From a bacterium (GTDB taxonomy: Bacteria; Chlamydiota; Chlamydiia; Chlamydiales; SM23-39): DNA of 47,632 nucleotides. Numbering within the stretch: the first letter of the stretch is position 1; every line of letters starts with the position of its first letter. The notes under the pieces were generated by a model. It was not told the DNA's origin. It was given only the letters and a program-made list of their open reading frames with translations, and did no database searches. Shown in pieces: positions 1 through 9,278 of this stretch. The translations under genes were made by a program, and so were the position numbers. The stretch spans positions 1-47,632 of the forward strand of contig JAKBAE010000004.1 in assembly GCA_021809325.1 (NCBI GenBank). The letters are read 5' to 3'.

Positions 1-291
1 GATGGAATCTGAGAAAATTCAGGCGACTATTTTCGTGTTTTACGTGTTTAGAACCAGCTGGTTGCACGGCATGAATTTATTTTTTGTCCAGTACAGAGAT
101 ATGTTCATTCAAGTTTTGAAGATTGGAATGTTAGAAAAATACAATGTCCTGGCTCTGCTCATAGATGCGTCTTAGAATTGAATCGTCTCGATGAGGATAT
201 TTTTGCTCACTTTAATTCAACCTGAATGGGGGAGAAGGGGTCTATAGACCCCTTCCCTTAAACAGCAAAAGCCCCTCAAGTCAAGCAAGGC
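1..291. other. Non-coding window edge upstream of the clpC stop
   Basis: No recognisable gene lies here. One plus-strand frame is open from 52 to a TGA at 223-225 (57 codons), but it has no ATG or usable ribosome-binding site and I recognise no family in its translation. It may be a decayed gene remnant or chance. The stretch ends in the perfect palindrome annotated separately at 234-255. Confidence 0.5.
234..255 (-). terminator. Perfect 22-bp palindrome after clpC, probable terminator
   Basis: The sequence GAAGGGGTCTATAGACCCCTTC is its own reverse complement except for loop constraints, so it can form a GC-rich hairpin 37 bases beyond the clpC stop on the minus strand. There is no clear T-run after it on the minus strand, so terminator function is inferred from position and stem strength only. 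Confidence 0.5.
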
Positions 292-2823
292 TCATTTCTG
301 AGATAGGTTCGCTGCTTCTTCTTTCTTTTCAGGCTTTGGTTCCTGATCGATAAAGGCAATCGCATTGTCTTTGATCGTAATCAGGTAGCTCTTTTCAAGA
401 TTTGGCTGATGGAGCAGCTTCTCGGCAAGCGGATCTTCGATGTATTGCTCGATCACGCGGCGAAGCGGCCTTGCTCCCATCTCGGGCAAGTAGCTCTTTT
501 CAACGAGAAAGTCGCGGGTCGCGTCGTCGATCGAGACGTCGATTTTTTTGCGCGAAAGCCGGTTTTTGAGTTTTTTGAACTCGAGGTCGACCACTTGGCG
601 CAACGATGGTTTGTCGAGCGTTTTGAAGATGACCAGCCCATCCAAGCGGTTGATGAACTCCGGCTTGAAATGCTTTTTGACGGAAGACTCGATTTTTTCT
701 TGCATGCTCTTGTAGTCCAAGAGGTTCTCTTTCGCTCCGAAGCCGACCTCCGTCGATTTCCGGATCAAATCCGCCCCGAGGTTCGAGGTCATGATGATGA
801 TCGTATTGCGGAAGTCGATCTTGCGGCCGACGGAATCGGTGAGCCTTCCTTCTTCCAGGATCTGCAGCAAGAGGTTCATCACATCGGGGTGAGCCTTTTC
901 CACTTCGTCGAAGAGTACGACGCAATAAGGACGGTGGCGGACCTGCTCCGTCAGCTGCCCCCCTTCCTCATATCCGACATAGCCCGGAGGCGAACCGGTC
1001 ATTCGGCTGATCGCAAATTTCTCCATGTACTCGGACATGTCGACTTGGATGAGCGCGTCTTCCCCTCCGAACATATGCGACGCAAGCAGTCTGGCCAAAT
1101 GGGTTTTTCCTACGCCGGTTGGGCCCAAGAAGAGGAACGCGCCAATCGGGCGGTTCGGGTCTTTGATGTCGGCCCGGCTGCGCCGGATAGCGCGGCAAAC
1201 CGCTTTGAGCGCCTCGTCTTGTCCGATGATCTTCGATTGAAGCGCCTCTTCCATCTTTAAGACCTTCTCCGTCTCTCCCTCTGTCAAGCGGGTGACGGGG
1301 ATGCCGGTCTGTTTTGCGACGATGTTCGCGATATCTTCTTCATCGACAATGGGCAAATACTCGTCCTTGCGGTTTTCCCAATCCGCCCGCAGCCGCTGCA
1401 GCTCTTCGCGAAGCGTCTTTTCCGAGTCGCGCAGCTTCGCCGCTTTTTCGTACTCCTGGCGGCTGATCGCCTCTTCTTTCGAAATACGTGCTTCTTCCAC
1501 TTGCGTCTCTAAAGAGGCGAACTGCGATGGCTGGTGCATAGCCGTAATGCGCGCCTTTGCGCCGGCTTCATCGAGCAAATCGATCGCCTTATCCGGTAAA
1601 AAACGGCCCGAAATATAGCGCTCGGACAGCGAGACCGCCGAGCGGACGGCAGTGTCCGAATATTTGCAACGGTGATGCTCCTCGTATTTGGGTTTCAGCC
1701 CTGTCAGGATCGAAATGCTCTCTTCGATTGAGGGGGGCTGTACAATGATTTTTTGAAACCTTCGCTCCAGGGCGGGGTCTTTTTCAATATGCTTTCTAAA
1801 CTCGTCGAGCGTGGTCGCCCCGATGCATTGGATCTCTCCACGAGAGAGCGCCGGCTTTAAAATATTCGAGGCGTCAATCGCCCCTTCGGCGGCCCCGGCC
1901 CCTACGATCGTATGCAGCTCATCAATAAAGAGAAGGACGTTTCCGTTTTTGCGGATCTCGTCCATGACCGCTTTAATCCTCTCTTCAAACTGGCCGCGGT
2001 ATTTCGTGCCGGCGATCATCAAGGTCAAATCGAGCGAGATCAGTTTCTTTTTGCGCAAATTGTCGGGAACCTCGCCTCGCACAATCGCTTGCGCCAGCCC
2101 CTCGACGATTGCTGTCTTCCCGACACCCGCCTCTCCGATGAGCACAGGGTTGTTTTTGCGCCTGCGGCAGAGGATCAGGATCAGCCGCTCCACCTCTTCT
2201 CTTCGTCCGATGACGGGGTCCATCTTGCCCTCGCGGCAAAGCTCCGTCAGGTCGTGGCCATAAGCCCTCAAAGCCGGCATCTTGTCGTTTAATGGAGGAG
2301 CGCTGCTTCCGCGGTCTTGATTTTGGCGCGGCGTTGACGCAGAGGCCGGAGGCGTCGAAGCTCCCATCGGCGGCAGCTGCAAATTGAAGGTTTCCAGTTC
2401 CTTGAGGACTTCCTTTCGAATTTCCTTGAGGTTGACGTTCAGGTTTTCCAATACCTGCGCCGCCACCCCGTCGGTTTGTCTGAGCAAGGCGAGAAGAAGG
2501 TGTTCCGTGCCGACATAATTGTGATTGAGGTTCGCCGCCTCTTCATTGGCAAATTCAAAAACTTTTTTTACCTTTCCCGTGAGGGCAGGGTCTCCGTAAA
2601 CCTGGATTTCAGGGCCGAAACCGACGATCCGCTCCACCTCGGTGCGGATTGTTTCGTAATCGAGATTGAGATTGCGAAGGACGTTGACGGCGATCCCTTG
2701 GCCTAGCTTCAAAAGACCCAGGAGCACGTGTTCAGTTCCCAAATAGTTGTGATTCAATCGCTGAGCCTCTTTTTTGGCTAGCTTGATCACTTGTTTCGCG
2801 CGGTTGGTGAATTTATCGAACAT
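292..2823 (-). CDS. clpC: ATP-dependent Clp protease ATP-binding subunit ClpC
   Basis: This is a Hsp100/ClpC AAA+ unfoldase (843 residues, normal length) that unfolds cytosolic substrates and feeds them to ClpP. Two N-terminal Clp repeats occupy about residues 1-148, each with an LNHNY.GTEH motif, followed by a proline- and serine-rich linker. The first AAA domain has Walker A GEAGVGKT at 230-237 and Walker B LLFIDE near 297-302. A UVR-like coiled middle segment spans about 445-480. The second AAA domain has GPTGVGKT at 567-574 and VVLFDE at 635-640, and a VGF tripeptide near 690 fits the ClpP-docking loop. Neither clpP nor an mcsA/mcsB/ctsR cluster is in the window. The start is preceded by GAGGAG, and a good promoter lies at 2865-2893. 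In C. trachomatis clpC is likewise next to lplA (recalled). Confidence 0.97.
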   Translation of the reverse strand: MFDKFTNRAKQVIKLAKKEAQRLNHNYLGTEHVLLGLLKLGQGIAVNVLRNLNLDYETIRTEVERIVGFGPEIQVYGDPALTGKVKKVFEFANEEAANLNHNYVGTEHLLLALLRQTDGVAAQVLENLNVNLKEIRKEVLKELETFNLQLPPMGASTPPASASTPRQNQDRGSSAPPLNDKMPALRAYGHDLTELCREGKMDPVIGRREEVERLILILCRRRKNNPVLIGEAGVGKTAIVEGLAQAIVRGEVPDNLRKKKLISLDLTLMIAGTKYRGQFEERIKAVMDEIRKNGNVLLFIDELHTIVGAGAAEGAIDASNILKPALSRGEIQCIGATTLDEFRKHIEKDPALERRFQKIIVQPPSIEESISILTGLKPKYEEHHRCKYSDTAVRSAVSLSERYISGRFLPDKAIDLLDEAGAKARITAMHQPSQFASLETQVEEARISKEEAISRQEYEKAAKLRDSEKTLREELQRLRADWENRKDEYLPIVDEEDIANIVAKQTGIPVTRLTEGETEKVLKMEEALQSKIIGQDEALKAVCRAIRRSRADIKDPNRPIGAFLFLGPTGVGKTHLARLLASHMFGGEDALIQVDMSEYMEKFAISRMTGSPPGYVGYEEGGQLTEQVRHRPYCVVLFDEVEKAHPDVMNLLLQILEEGRLTDSVGRKIDFRNTIIIMTSNLGADLIRKSTEVGFGAKENLLDYKSMQEKIESSVKKHFKPEFINRLDGLVIFKTLDKPSLRQVVDLEFKKLKNRLSRKKIDVSIDDATRDFLVEKSYLPEMGARPLRRVIEQYIEDPLAEKLLHQPNLEKSYLITIKDNAIAFIDQEPKPEKKEEAANLSQK

Positions 2824-2864
2824 GAAGTCTCCTCACGGTTTGCAGGCGCATGGGGCGTATCCTA

Positions 2865-2893
2865 ATTCTACCCGATTGCTCCCTAATTTGCAA
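2865..2893 (-). promoter_or_regulatory. Predicted sigma70-type promoter for clpC
   Basis: On the minus strand a -35 box TTGCAA (2893-2888) is separated by exactly 17 bases from a -10 box TAGAAT (2870-2865). This places the start of transcription about 35 bases before the clpC ATG. No CIRCE or CtsR operator was recognised nearby. The call rests on box match and spacing alone. Confidence 0.5.
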
Positions 2894-3014
2894 TTATGTT
2901 AGTAATTTGTTTGCCAGCTACTTATGCTTATTCCTTGCATGAGGGGCCGGCAACCCTTATTCTCGGAAGAAATTTCTCATAGTCTCTTTTGGGTTTCTTT
3001 GTGAAGTAAAAAAT

Positions 3015-3719
3015 ATGCTGCAAGTTTTAGACACCGGATCCAACAGCGCAGATGCGAATATGCGCTTTGATGAAAAACTCCTCAGCGAGCTCAACCCGGA
3101 CGGCTCCCCGATCCTCCATCTCTACCGCTGGAGCGGGCCGTGTGCCACCTACGGGTATTTTATCGACCCGAGCAAACACCTCAACCTCGAAAAAATCCAG
3201 AAAAACCGGCTCACCCTTGCGCGCCGGCCGACCGGAGGAGGGATCGTCTTTCATATTTGGGACCTCGCCTTTTCGTTTCTCATGCCGGCGAACCACTCTT
3301 GCTTTGCTAAATCGACCCTCGACAACTACCGCTTCGTCAATGAGGCCGTCAAAGAGTCGATGCAAGATTTTTTGCAGCTTCGCGACCCGCTCGAGCTCAT
3401 CCCCTCCGATCTCAGCGGGCCAAATCATTTTTGCATGGCCCGCCCGACGATCTACGATGTCGTCCACCAGGGAAGAAAGATCGCGGGGGCAGCCCAGAGG
3501 CGCAGGAAAAACGGCTATCTCCACCAGGGGACGATCTCGCTCGCGCTTCCTCAGCCTGAGCTTCTAAGAGAGGTGCTCGCATCGAAGAAAGAGGTCTTGC
3601 AGGCGATGATGGCCTACACGTTCGCCCCCCTCGGACAGTACTGGAGCGTCCAGGCGATGCAATCGATGCGCGATGAGATCCAAAAACGGCTGGCAGAGAA
3701 TCTGCGCGCTAAATTATAA
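3015..3719 (+). CDS. lplA: Lipoate-protein ligase A / octanoyltransferase family protein
   Basis: A single-domain BPL/LplA-family enzyme of 234 residues that attaches lipoyl or octanoyl groups to lipoyl domains such as the GcsH protein encoded at 9275. The family signature RRPTGGG lies at residues 70-76, followed by a histidine at 80. The catalytic lysine motif KIAGAAQ begins at K155, and a cysteine at 140 sits just before it. The small C-terminal accessory domain of E. coli LplA is absent, so a LipM/LipL-type octanoyl or amidotransfer role is also possible. The start has only a weak ribosome-binding site (GAAGTA). proS begins 12 bases after the stop, so the two genes are probably cotranscribed. 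Chlamydiae carry lplA paralogues; which one this is cannot be settled here. Confidence 0.85.
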   Translation: MLQVLDTGSNSADANMRFDEKLLSELNPDGSPILHLYRWSGPCATYGYFIDPSKHLNLEKIQKNRLTLARRPTGGGIVFHIWDLAFSFLMPANHSCFAKSTLDNYRFVNEAVKESMQDFLQLRDPLELIPSDLSGPNHFCMARPTIYDVVHQGRKIAGAAQRRRKNGYLHQGTISLALPQPELLREVLASKKEVLQAMMAYTFAPLGQYWSVQAMQSMRDEIQKRLAENLRAKL

Positions 3720-3731
3720 TCCCTCCTATCT

Positions 3732-5240
3732 ATGAATAAAGCAAAGATCAGAACTGCAATCGAACCGACCAGAGCGGACAACTACCCCGAGTGGTACCAA
3801 TCCGTCCTCAAAGCCGCAGACTTGGCCGAACATTCCTCCGTGCGCGGCTGCATGGTCATCAAGCCTTGGGGCTACAGCCTCTGGGAGAACATCCAACGCG
3901 TCCTCGACGCCAAATTCAAAGAGACCGGCCACCAAAACGCCTATTTCCCCCTCTTCATCCCGCTCAGTTTTCTTGAAAAAGAGGCGCAGCACATCGAGGG
4001 CTTTGCCAAAGAGTGCGCCGTCGTAACGCATCACCGCCTGGAAAAGGGAGCCGATGGGAAGCTCGTTCCCGCCGGCGAGCTCGAAGAGCCTCTCGTCGTC
4101 CGCCCCACCTCCGAGATGATCATCGGCCACTCCTTTTCTAAATGGGTTGAATCGTACCGCGATCTGCCCCTTCTCATCAACCAATGGGCCAACATTGTCC
4201 GCTGGGAAATGCGTACGCGGATGTTTCTCCGGACGACAGAATTTCTCTGGCAAGAAGGGCATACCGCCCACGCCACTGCCGAAGAAGCCGAAACGGAAAC
4301 GATGCGGATGCTAGAGGTCTACGCCAACTTTTGCCATGACTATCTGGCGATCCCCGTCATCCGGGGTGAAAAAACCCCCACCGAGCGCTTCCCGGGAGCA
4401 GTTGCCACCTACACCATCGAAGCAATGATGCAAGATCGCAAAGCGCTGCAAGCCGGCACATCCCACTTCCTCGGGCAAAATTTTTCCCATTCCTGCAACA
4501 TCTCCTTTACCAATGAAGAAGGAGAGCGCGAATTTGCCTGGACCACCTCCTGGGGTACCACAACCCGCCTCATTGGCGCGATGATCATGACGCACAGCGA
4601 CGACGACGGCCTCGTCCTGCCTCCCAAAATCGCCTCGGGCCATCTCGTCCTCATCCCCGTAATCCACCAAGAAGAGCGCAAAGCCGCTGTCCTCTCTTAC
4701 TGCGAAGCCCTGGCAGCCGAGCTGCGCCGCGTCCCATTCGACGGCCAGCCGCTAAAAGTGATCGTCGACGCACGCGATCTAAGAAGCGGAGAAAAAAATT
4801 GGCATTGGATCAAGAAGGGGATTCCTCTTCGCCTGGAAATCGGCGAGCGCGAAATGCAGGCCAATCAAATGGCCCTCGCCCGCCGCGACCGTCCGCACAA
4901 AGAAAAAATGACTCTTGCAAAAGAAGGCCTATCTCAGCACATCCCCCAGCTTCTCCAAGAGATCCAAGACGCTCTCCTCGTCAAAGCGACCGAATTCCGC
5001 AATCAGCACACAGTCCCCATCGACACCTTCGACGACTTCAAGCAGTTCTTCTCCTCTGATGACACCGGCGGCTTCGCCCTCTGCCATTGGAATGAAGACC
5101 CGGCTCACGAGCTCAGGGTCAAAGAAGAGTTCAACGTCACGATCCGCTGCATTCCCCTCCAAGGAGAGAGCGGGCCGGGCCGCTGCATATTTACCGGCGA
5201 GCCAAGCCCCCGCCGCGTCATCTTCGCAAAAGCGTATTAA
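3732..5240 (+). CDS. proS: Prolyl-tRNA synthetase, short archaeal/eukaryotic-type
   Basis: A class II aminoacyl-tRNA synthetase of 502 residues that charges tRNA-Pro. Motif 2 reads RTTEFLWQEGHTAH at 167-180, and motif 3 spans about 275-298 (GTTTRLIGAMIMTHSDDDG, then LVLPP). These are the ProRS versions of the motifs. The protein goes directly from motif 2 to motif 3 without the roughly 180-residue INS editing domain of typical bacterial ProRS, and it ends in AKAY, as archaeal/eukaryotic-type enzymes do with a C-terminal tyrosine. C. trachomatis, as I recall, has the longer bacterial type, so this copy looks like a lineage-specific replacement. The TAA stop lies inside the palindromic repeat at 5237-5322. 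Confidence 0.95.
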   Translation: MNKAKIRTAIEPTRADNYPEWYQSVLKAADLAEHSSVRGCMVIKPWGYSLWENIQRVLDAKFKETGHQNAYFPLFIPLSFLEKEAQHIEGFAKECAVVTHHRLEKGADGKLVPAGELEEPLVVRPTSEMIIGHSFSKWVESYRDLPLLINQWANIVRWEMRTRMFLRTTEFLWQEGHTAHATAEEAETETMRMLEVYANFCHDYLAIPVIRGEKTPTERFPGAVATYTIEAMMQDRKALQAGTSHFLGQNFSHSCNISFTNEEGEREFAWTTSWGTTTRLIGAMIMTHSDDDGLVLPPKIASGHLVLIPVIHQEERKAAVLSYCEALAAELRRVPFDGQPLKVIVDARDLRSGEKNWHWIKKGIPLRLEIGEREMQANQMALARRDRPHKEKMTLAKEGLSQHIPQLLQEIQDALLVKATEFRNQHTVPIDTFDDFKQFFSSDDTGGFALCHWNEDPAHELRVKEEFNVTIRCIPLQGESGPGRCIFTGEPSPRRVIFAKAY

Positions 5241-5322
5241 GGGCTCCGCCCTTAACAACCCGCTAAAGGACTACGTCCTTTAGAATCCTTTTTGTTTTAT
5301 TTTCCTGCGTGAGCAGGAAAAA
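5237..5322 (+). repeat. Nested palindromic repeat overlapping the proS stop codon
   Basis: Three consecutive hairpins are visible. The first is TTAAGGGC/GCCCTTAA at 5237-5244 and 5248-5255 with loop TCC. The second is CTAAAGGAC/GTCCTTTAG at 5263-5271 and 5275-5283. The third is TTTTCCTGC/GCAGGAAAA at 5300-5308 and 5313-5321. The proS stop TAA (5238-5240) is part of the first stem. The same layout recurs at 10380-10527, and partial copies lie at 6524-6545 and 19256-19271. It probably also works as a terminator between proS and the convergent gene at 5353. Confidence 0.75.
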
Positions 5323-5352
5323 GAAAGCAAAGGTATCTGATCGTTTCTTAGC

Positions 5353-6456
5353 TCACTTTCTTTTTGGCATATAAAGTGCGTAGACATTCTCTCCTTGCTT
5401 CTGCTCGCTGAAAACGGGTTTTTTGCTCTCTGGTGAGACTCCATGTTCGCCATTTAAAGAAGCAATCGATGCATACAATCTATCGTAGGACATTACATAT
5501 ATTTTTTGTGTAGATCGATCATTTGGATTAGATCCATCAAGAGGGTCTAAATAATAAACTAATTCTCTTTTGTGACTGTCGATTTTAGCTCCAACAATTA
5601 CAATTGTATGATTTATGTTTATATTTTCTTTTCTTGGGGAATCTTTTTTCCAGTATAAAATAGGCCTTCCTTCAATTTTTTGAGGTTGCTCAGAGGCGGG
5701 GTTCTCATAATAGGATTGTCCGAATTGCCCGCAAACAAGAAGCGGACCATGTAAATGAAGTTGTTCGATCAATTTCCCAATGGACTGTTCGGGATGCCAT
5801 GATGATCTTTGGCATCCATAACTAAGCCATAATTGCATAAAACTAAGGATTCTTTCATGGCACTCCCTCATCGATAGCGACAGTTGATCCCAAGGCATTC
5901 CGAATAGGCTTAAAGCTGTCTTTTTGATGAACTCGGAAGTCATGTTGCAATTACTCAAAAACGATTCATGGACCTCCATTCGGGCATTCAGAAAGGATTC
6001 TTGAACAAACTCAGAAAGATCCTTATGCGAATTTTGTGAGCAAAATGAGGAGATTCCCTTAGAAACCTGTTCCCTATATTGTGGAACAATTCGATGAGGT
6101 TCATTTTTAATAAGATGCTGCGCTTGTTGTTTTGAGCAAGAACCTCCCGCGTACTTCGAGAAGATCTCCGCATAGGCAATTTGGGGCTTAAACAAAGCAT
6201 CTACACTTGAAACGGCTTTCCGGTAGTGGGAAATGCCTCGTTCTACAGCTCGTTCATCTGCCAGAGATTTAGGAGGATTTTTGCCGATCCTCCATTCATC
6301 GCGTAAAATTTGAAGTGCATAGAAGTCGCAAGTATCCCCTTTTTGTTCCGGTAAGGGCACTCGGTGGCGGGAGATGCCATCTGCTGCGTAAGGGCCTGGT
6401 TTCCCCGGCTCCGGAGGACAGAAAGCAAAGTTTTTATTCACTGCAGAGGCGGACAT
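5353..6456 (-). CDS. Putative papain-like cysteine protease (hypothetical)
   Basis: A 367-residue protein with no family I can name, but with the residue order of a clan-CA cysteine peptidase. Q38 and C43 lie in the sequence QKGDTCDFYALQ, H283 in NHTIVIVGA, and D304 in YYLDPLDGS. A buried-looking segment HGPLLVCGQFG (236-246) precedes the histidine, as in C39/C1-type folds. The middle (about 75-230) is helical and rich in charged residues. There is no signal peptide or membrane segment. The gene is visibly AT-richer than its neighbours and lies between inverted copies of the palindromic repeat (5237 and 6524), which suggests insertion. A type III-secreted effector acting on host proteins is plausible but unproven. 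The catalytic assignment is inference from motif order. Confidence 0.6.
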   Translation of the reverse strand: MSASAVNKNFAFCPPEPGKPGPYAADGISRHRVPLPEQKGDTCDFYALQILRDEWRIGKNPPKSLADERAVERGISHYRKAVSSVDALFKPQIAYAEIFSKYAGGSCSKQQAQHLIKNEPHRIVPQYREQVSKGISSFCSQNSHKDLSEFVQESFLNARMEVHESFLSNCNMTSEFIKKTALSLFGMPWDQLSLSMRECHERILSFMQLWLSYGCQRSSWHPEQSIGKLIEQLHLHGPLLVCGQFGQSYYENPASEQPQKIEGRPILYWKKDSPRKENININHTIVIVGAKIDSHKRELVYYLDPLDGSNPNDRSTQKIYVMSYDRLYASIASLNGEHGVSPESKKPVFSEQKQGENVYALYMPKRK

Positions 6457-6523
6457 GTTTTTCCTGATTTAAATGTGTAAGGAGAGGTATTTTAGCATGC
6501 AGCCTGTGTATTTTACAATTTCC

Positions 6524-6545
6524 TCTAAAGGGCGGAGCTCTTATT
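6524..6545 (-). repeat. Inverted fragment of the palindromic repeat
   Basis: Read on the minus strand this segment gives TAAGAGCTCCGCCCTTTAGA, which matches the TAAGGGC-CCGCCCTTTAGA core at 19256 and the first hairpin at 5237. It lies upstream of the gene at 5353 and points the opposite way to the copy at 5237, so the two copies enclose that gene. Confidence 0.55.
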
Positions 6546-6600
6546 GCCAGAAACCTTGCAGGGTGTTATTCTACAATGCAAATTTGACATTTGTAGAGCC

Positions 6601-8667
6601 ATGCTGGAGTTCTTTCGTAAGTATCAGCGGTCCTTCATGATCGTTGTAGCTATTATCGTCGTCGTCACGTTCTCTTTCTTTGGGACTTATGATGCATTTG
6701 TTTCCATGAGGGAGAAAAAGGATGTTGCCGTAGGCCGCTCGATTGATGGATCGAAGCTGTACTATTCCGAGGTGAGGCATCTCGCCGGGATGCTCGGCTT
6801 ACAGGGGACTTTTCGGCAGCTGATGTTAGAGACTGGCGCTGCTGAGGCGTTGGCCCAGGGCTATTTTGAGATTTTGAAGGAAGATTGGCAGGCAAGGCTT
6901 GTGAAAGCGCGAGCTGCTAAATTCTATTCCCATCCTGTGTTTCGAGAGCTCGATGCGAAAAAGATTTGGTCCCATCTTTGTCCCGGGCTCAATGAGGAGA
7001 TGGATAAGCTTTTGGCGATGGAAGAGGTTGGCCCGGAGTTTTTCTCCGTTTGGGCGAAGATCTATTCCTTGCAGGAAAAAGTCTCCCCCGATTGGATAAA
7101 GCGCGTTTTGGCGGCTCAATTGCAGCAGGCATCCCTTCCCGTAGATCCGCGGATTGTCAACGGAGATTTTGCATTATTTGGGTGCAGAACAATCGAAGAT
7201 TGGTTTGGCCGTAACTTTTGCGATCTTGCGGCGCAGTATATTTTGAATGGGGCCGCTTTGGTGAAAAAAGGCGTCTCGAAAGAGGAGGCCCGCGCCGATT
7301 ACGCAAAGTGTTTTGGCGATTTGAGAGGGATGGGCATCTCTCAGGATGAGGGCGTACGGCTTTGGGGCCGCGCTTTGAGCTTTCTTCGCGAGTGCGATTG
7401 CATCGGCGAGGCGGTGATCCTCGACCCGCTTGCAATCGAGAAGTTGGCCGAGTTTGCCGGGGAAAGGAGTGCAGTGGACCTGTACCGGCTGCCGCAGGAA
7501 CTTGTTTTTTCAGGCGCTGAAGATCAGCTTGCCTTTGAAACCTACGTCAGACTGGCCTGCGAGAAGGGACAAGGGGGATTGCCGGAGAAGTATTTGCCGG
7601 TGGATGCGATTGCCCCTGAGTTGACGGCATCGGTTTACCGTTTCCGTGTTGCCAAGCTCGAATTGGCTTCTTTGGGCTCTTCGCTATCGCTTCGCGAAGT
7701 ATGGGATTGGCAGGTCGACGAGGCGAACTGGAAGGAGATGCAAAAGCAGTTTGGTTGGCTCAAGAGTGCAGAGTCGTCCGATGGCCGCTTTGCTCTTTTG
7801 GAAAAGCTCGACCTAAAGTCCCGTAAGTCTCTTGATGCTTGGAGCCGCACCCAGATTGTTTTGGGTCATCCCGAATGGATTGAGTCCGCGTTTCAGTTAG
7901 CCAAGATGGAGGAGAGGCAAGTCTTGGTTTCTAAAGACTGGATCGACGGCATAGCCGTTCACTCGGCCGAGCCGTTTATTGACCTCTTAGTTCGCGCCGG
8001 CGGGATGGATGGCGAGGCGAGAGAGGCCCTTCTTTGTTATCAAGATGCAGGGGCGCTTCTTCGTGTAGAAGAGGTGGTGCAGGTAGATGCAAAACGGGCG
8101 CTCACGTTTGCTGAGGCAAAAGAAAAAGGACGGATCCCGGTAGAAAAGTTTTTGCAGCAGGAATATCGACGCATCCGGACGAGTGCGCCGTCTCTCTTCA
8201 AGACGGAGAGCGGGGAGTGGAAAAAATTGTTCGATGTGCGCGAGACGGCTATTCGGATGATCTTCCCCGAAAAAGAGAGAGCCTCGCTTTGCTTAAAGAG
8301 ATGGGTAGAGGGAGCTTTGAGCTCTTTGAAGCAAGGAGAGCCGTTGAAGACAGACGGGCTTTGGAGCCTTGAGAGAGTAGAAGAGATTGTTGAACGAAAA
8401 ACTGAAGGGGAATTAATGAACCGCGAGGCGTTTCTGCTGCAGCCGGGCGACTGGTCGCCTGTCTATGTCGCTCCTACCGGAGAGATCACGTTTTTCTTTG
8501 TTAAAGAGAGGGTCGCTTCAAACGAACCTGTATTGGAGCAGATCAACTTTGCAAAGGAGAGTCTCTCATCAGAAGCGAAGCGCCGATTTGCCGATCGCGT
8601 TTTAGAGATCGCAATGCAAAAGAAGGCTCTAGCTTGCCCGCTTCACATCGAAGAGGAGAAGCAATGA
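6601..8667 (+). CDS. Membrane-anchored SurA/PpiD-like periplasmic protein
   Basis: A 688-residue protein beginning MLEFFRKYQRSFMIVV, with one hydrophobic helix at about 11-29 that ends in FSFFGT. This matches the N-terminal anchor of SurA_N/PpiD-type periplasmic folding factors. The remaining 650 residues are soluble and probably helical. I could not find a parvulin-type peptidyl-prolyl isomerase domain, so the protein may be a chaperone only. I chose the ATG at 6601 rather than an in-frame TTG at 6544 because the anchor starts there and the upstream part overlaps a repeat. The stop overlaps the next start as ATGA, so the two genes are translationally coupled. Likely role: outer-membrane protein biogenesis. 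Confidence 0.65.
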   Translation: MLEFFRKYQRSFMIVVAIIVVVTFSFFGTYDAFVSMREKKDVAVGRSIDGSKLYYSEVRHLAGMLGLQGTFRQLMLETGAAEALAQGYFEILKEDWQARLVKARAAKFYSHPVFRELDAKKIWSHLCPGLNEEMDKLLAMEEVGPEFFSVWAKIYSLQEKVSPDWIKRVLAAQLQQASLPVDPRIVNGDFALFGCRTIEDWFGRNFCDLAAQYILNGAALVKKGVSKEEARADYAKCFGDLRGMGISQDEGVRLWGRALSFLRECDCIGEAVILDPLAIEKLAEFAGERSAVDLYRLPQELVFSGAEDQLAFETYVRLACEKGQGGLPEKYLPVDAIAPELTASVYRFRVAKLELASLGSSLSLREVWDWQVDEANWKEMQKQFGWLKSAESSDGRFALLEKLDLKSRKSLDAWSRTQIVLGHPEWIESAFQLAKMEERQVLVSKDWIDGIAVHSAEPFIDLLVRAGGMDGEAREALLCYQDAGALLRVEEVVQVDAKRALTFAEAKEKGRIPVEKFLQQEYRRIRTSAPSLFKTESGEWKKLFDVRETAIRMIFPEKERASLCLKRWVEGALSSLKQGEPLKTDGLWSLERVEEIVERKTEGELMNREAFLLQPGDWSPVYVAPTGEITFFFVKERVASNEPVLEQINFAKESLSSEAKRRFADRVLEIAMQKKALACPLHIEEEKQ

Positions 8668-9278
8668 TTTTAGAGGAGCTGCCGGCTCTCTTACCGGTCC
8701 AGTTCTTTTCTCTTTTTTGGGATTGTCCCTATTCGACGGGGGAGCTCAGGGCAAATAAAGAGACAAAGCTGCCCGACACCTCCGATTTTTGCGCAGAGCA
8801 GCCTTTTGCCGACCTTTTTATGGGATGGAATGAGGAGAAAATCTCTCTTCTTGCCCTCGTTTGGAACCGGTCGGAGGGAGATTCTTTGGAGCTTTTTTTT
8901 GACACACGGGATCTGAAGACAAAATCGCACGTGTCCAAATTTTGCCACCATTTTATCTTCACTCCGGACGAAAGGGGTGGGGTGCATGGGCGCGAGACGA
9001 CCCGTTTTTATAATGACGATGTGCATAGGCTCTCAGATCCCGACGATCTGATCGTTTCCGTAGATGCCGAAGAGGGCTCCTATTCAATGAAGATCGAAAT
9101 CCCGTCGCATTGCCTCTTTGGATATGATCCCAAGCAATTTCCCCGACTCGGCTTTACCTACCGGATCAATCGCGCAAATGGCCCTTCCCAGCACTTCGCA
9201 GTTTCTGGCGAGGAATTCAATATCGAACAGCATCCGGGGCTTTGGGCGACCTTATTATTTTCAGGTGGTGGAAAATGA
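8664..9278 (+). CDS. Conserved hypothetical protein, CBM9-like beta-sandwich
   Basis: A 204-residue protein starting at the ATG at 8664, which has GAGGAGAA just upstream and overlaps the previous stop. Features recall the CBM9-like/DOMON beta-sandwich family: a segment SLELFFDTRD near residues 70-80, an HHFIF strand soon after, and a late segment with SMKIEIPSHCLFG. There is no signal peptide or membrane helix. Its stop overlaps the gcsH start as ATGA, so it sits in a four-gene coupled operon. In C. trachomatis a hypothetical gene lies next to gcsH in the same region (recalled), which may be the orthologue. Ligand and function are unknown. Confidence 0.6.
   Translation: MILEELPALLPVQFFSLFWDCPYSTGELRANKETKLPDTSDFCAEQPFADLFMGWNEEKISLLALVWNRSEGDSLELFFDTRDLKTKSHVSKFCHHFIFTPDERGGVHGRETTRFYNDDVHRLSDPDDLIVSVDAEEGSYSMKIEIPSHCLFGYDPKQFPRLGFTYRINRANGPSQHFAVSGEEFNIEQHPGLWATLLFSGGGK

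Noticed and set aside
52-225. Open plus-strand frame at the window edge
   Set aside because: 57 codons without an ATG or ribosome-binding site and no recognisable family; kept only as a note in the edge entry.
409-1260. Long plus-strand open frame (283 codons) opposite clpC
   Set aside because: It is antisense to a highly conserved AAA+ gene, and its translation is compositionally biased with no recognisable motif; it is a shadow of the clpC codon pattern.
5237-6545. Insertion sequence around the cysteine-protease-like gene
   Set aside because: No transposase, complete terminal inverted repeats or target-site duplication could be identified; only flanking palindromic repeats are visible.
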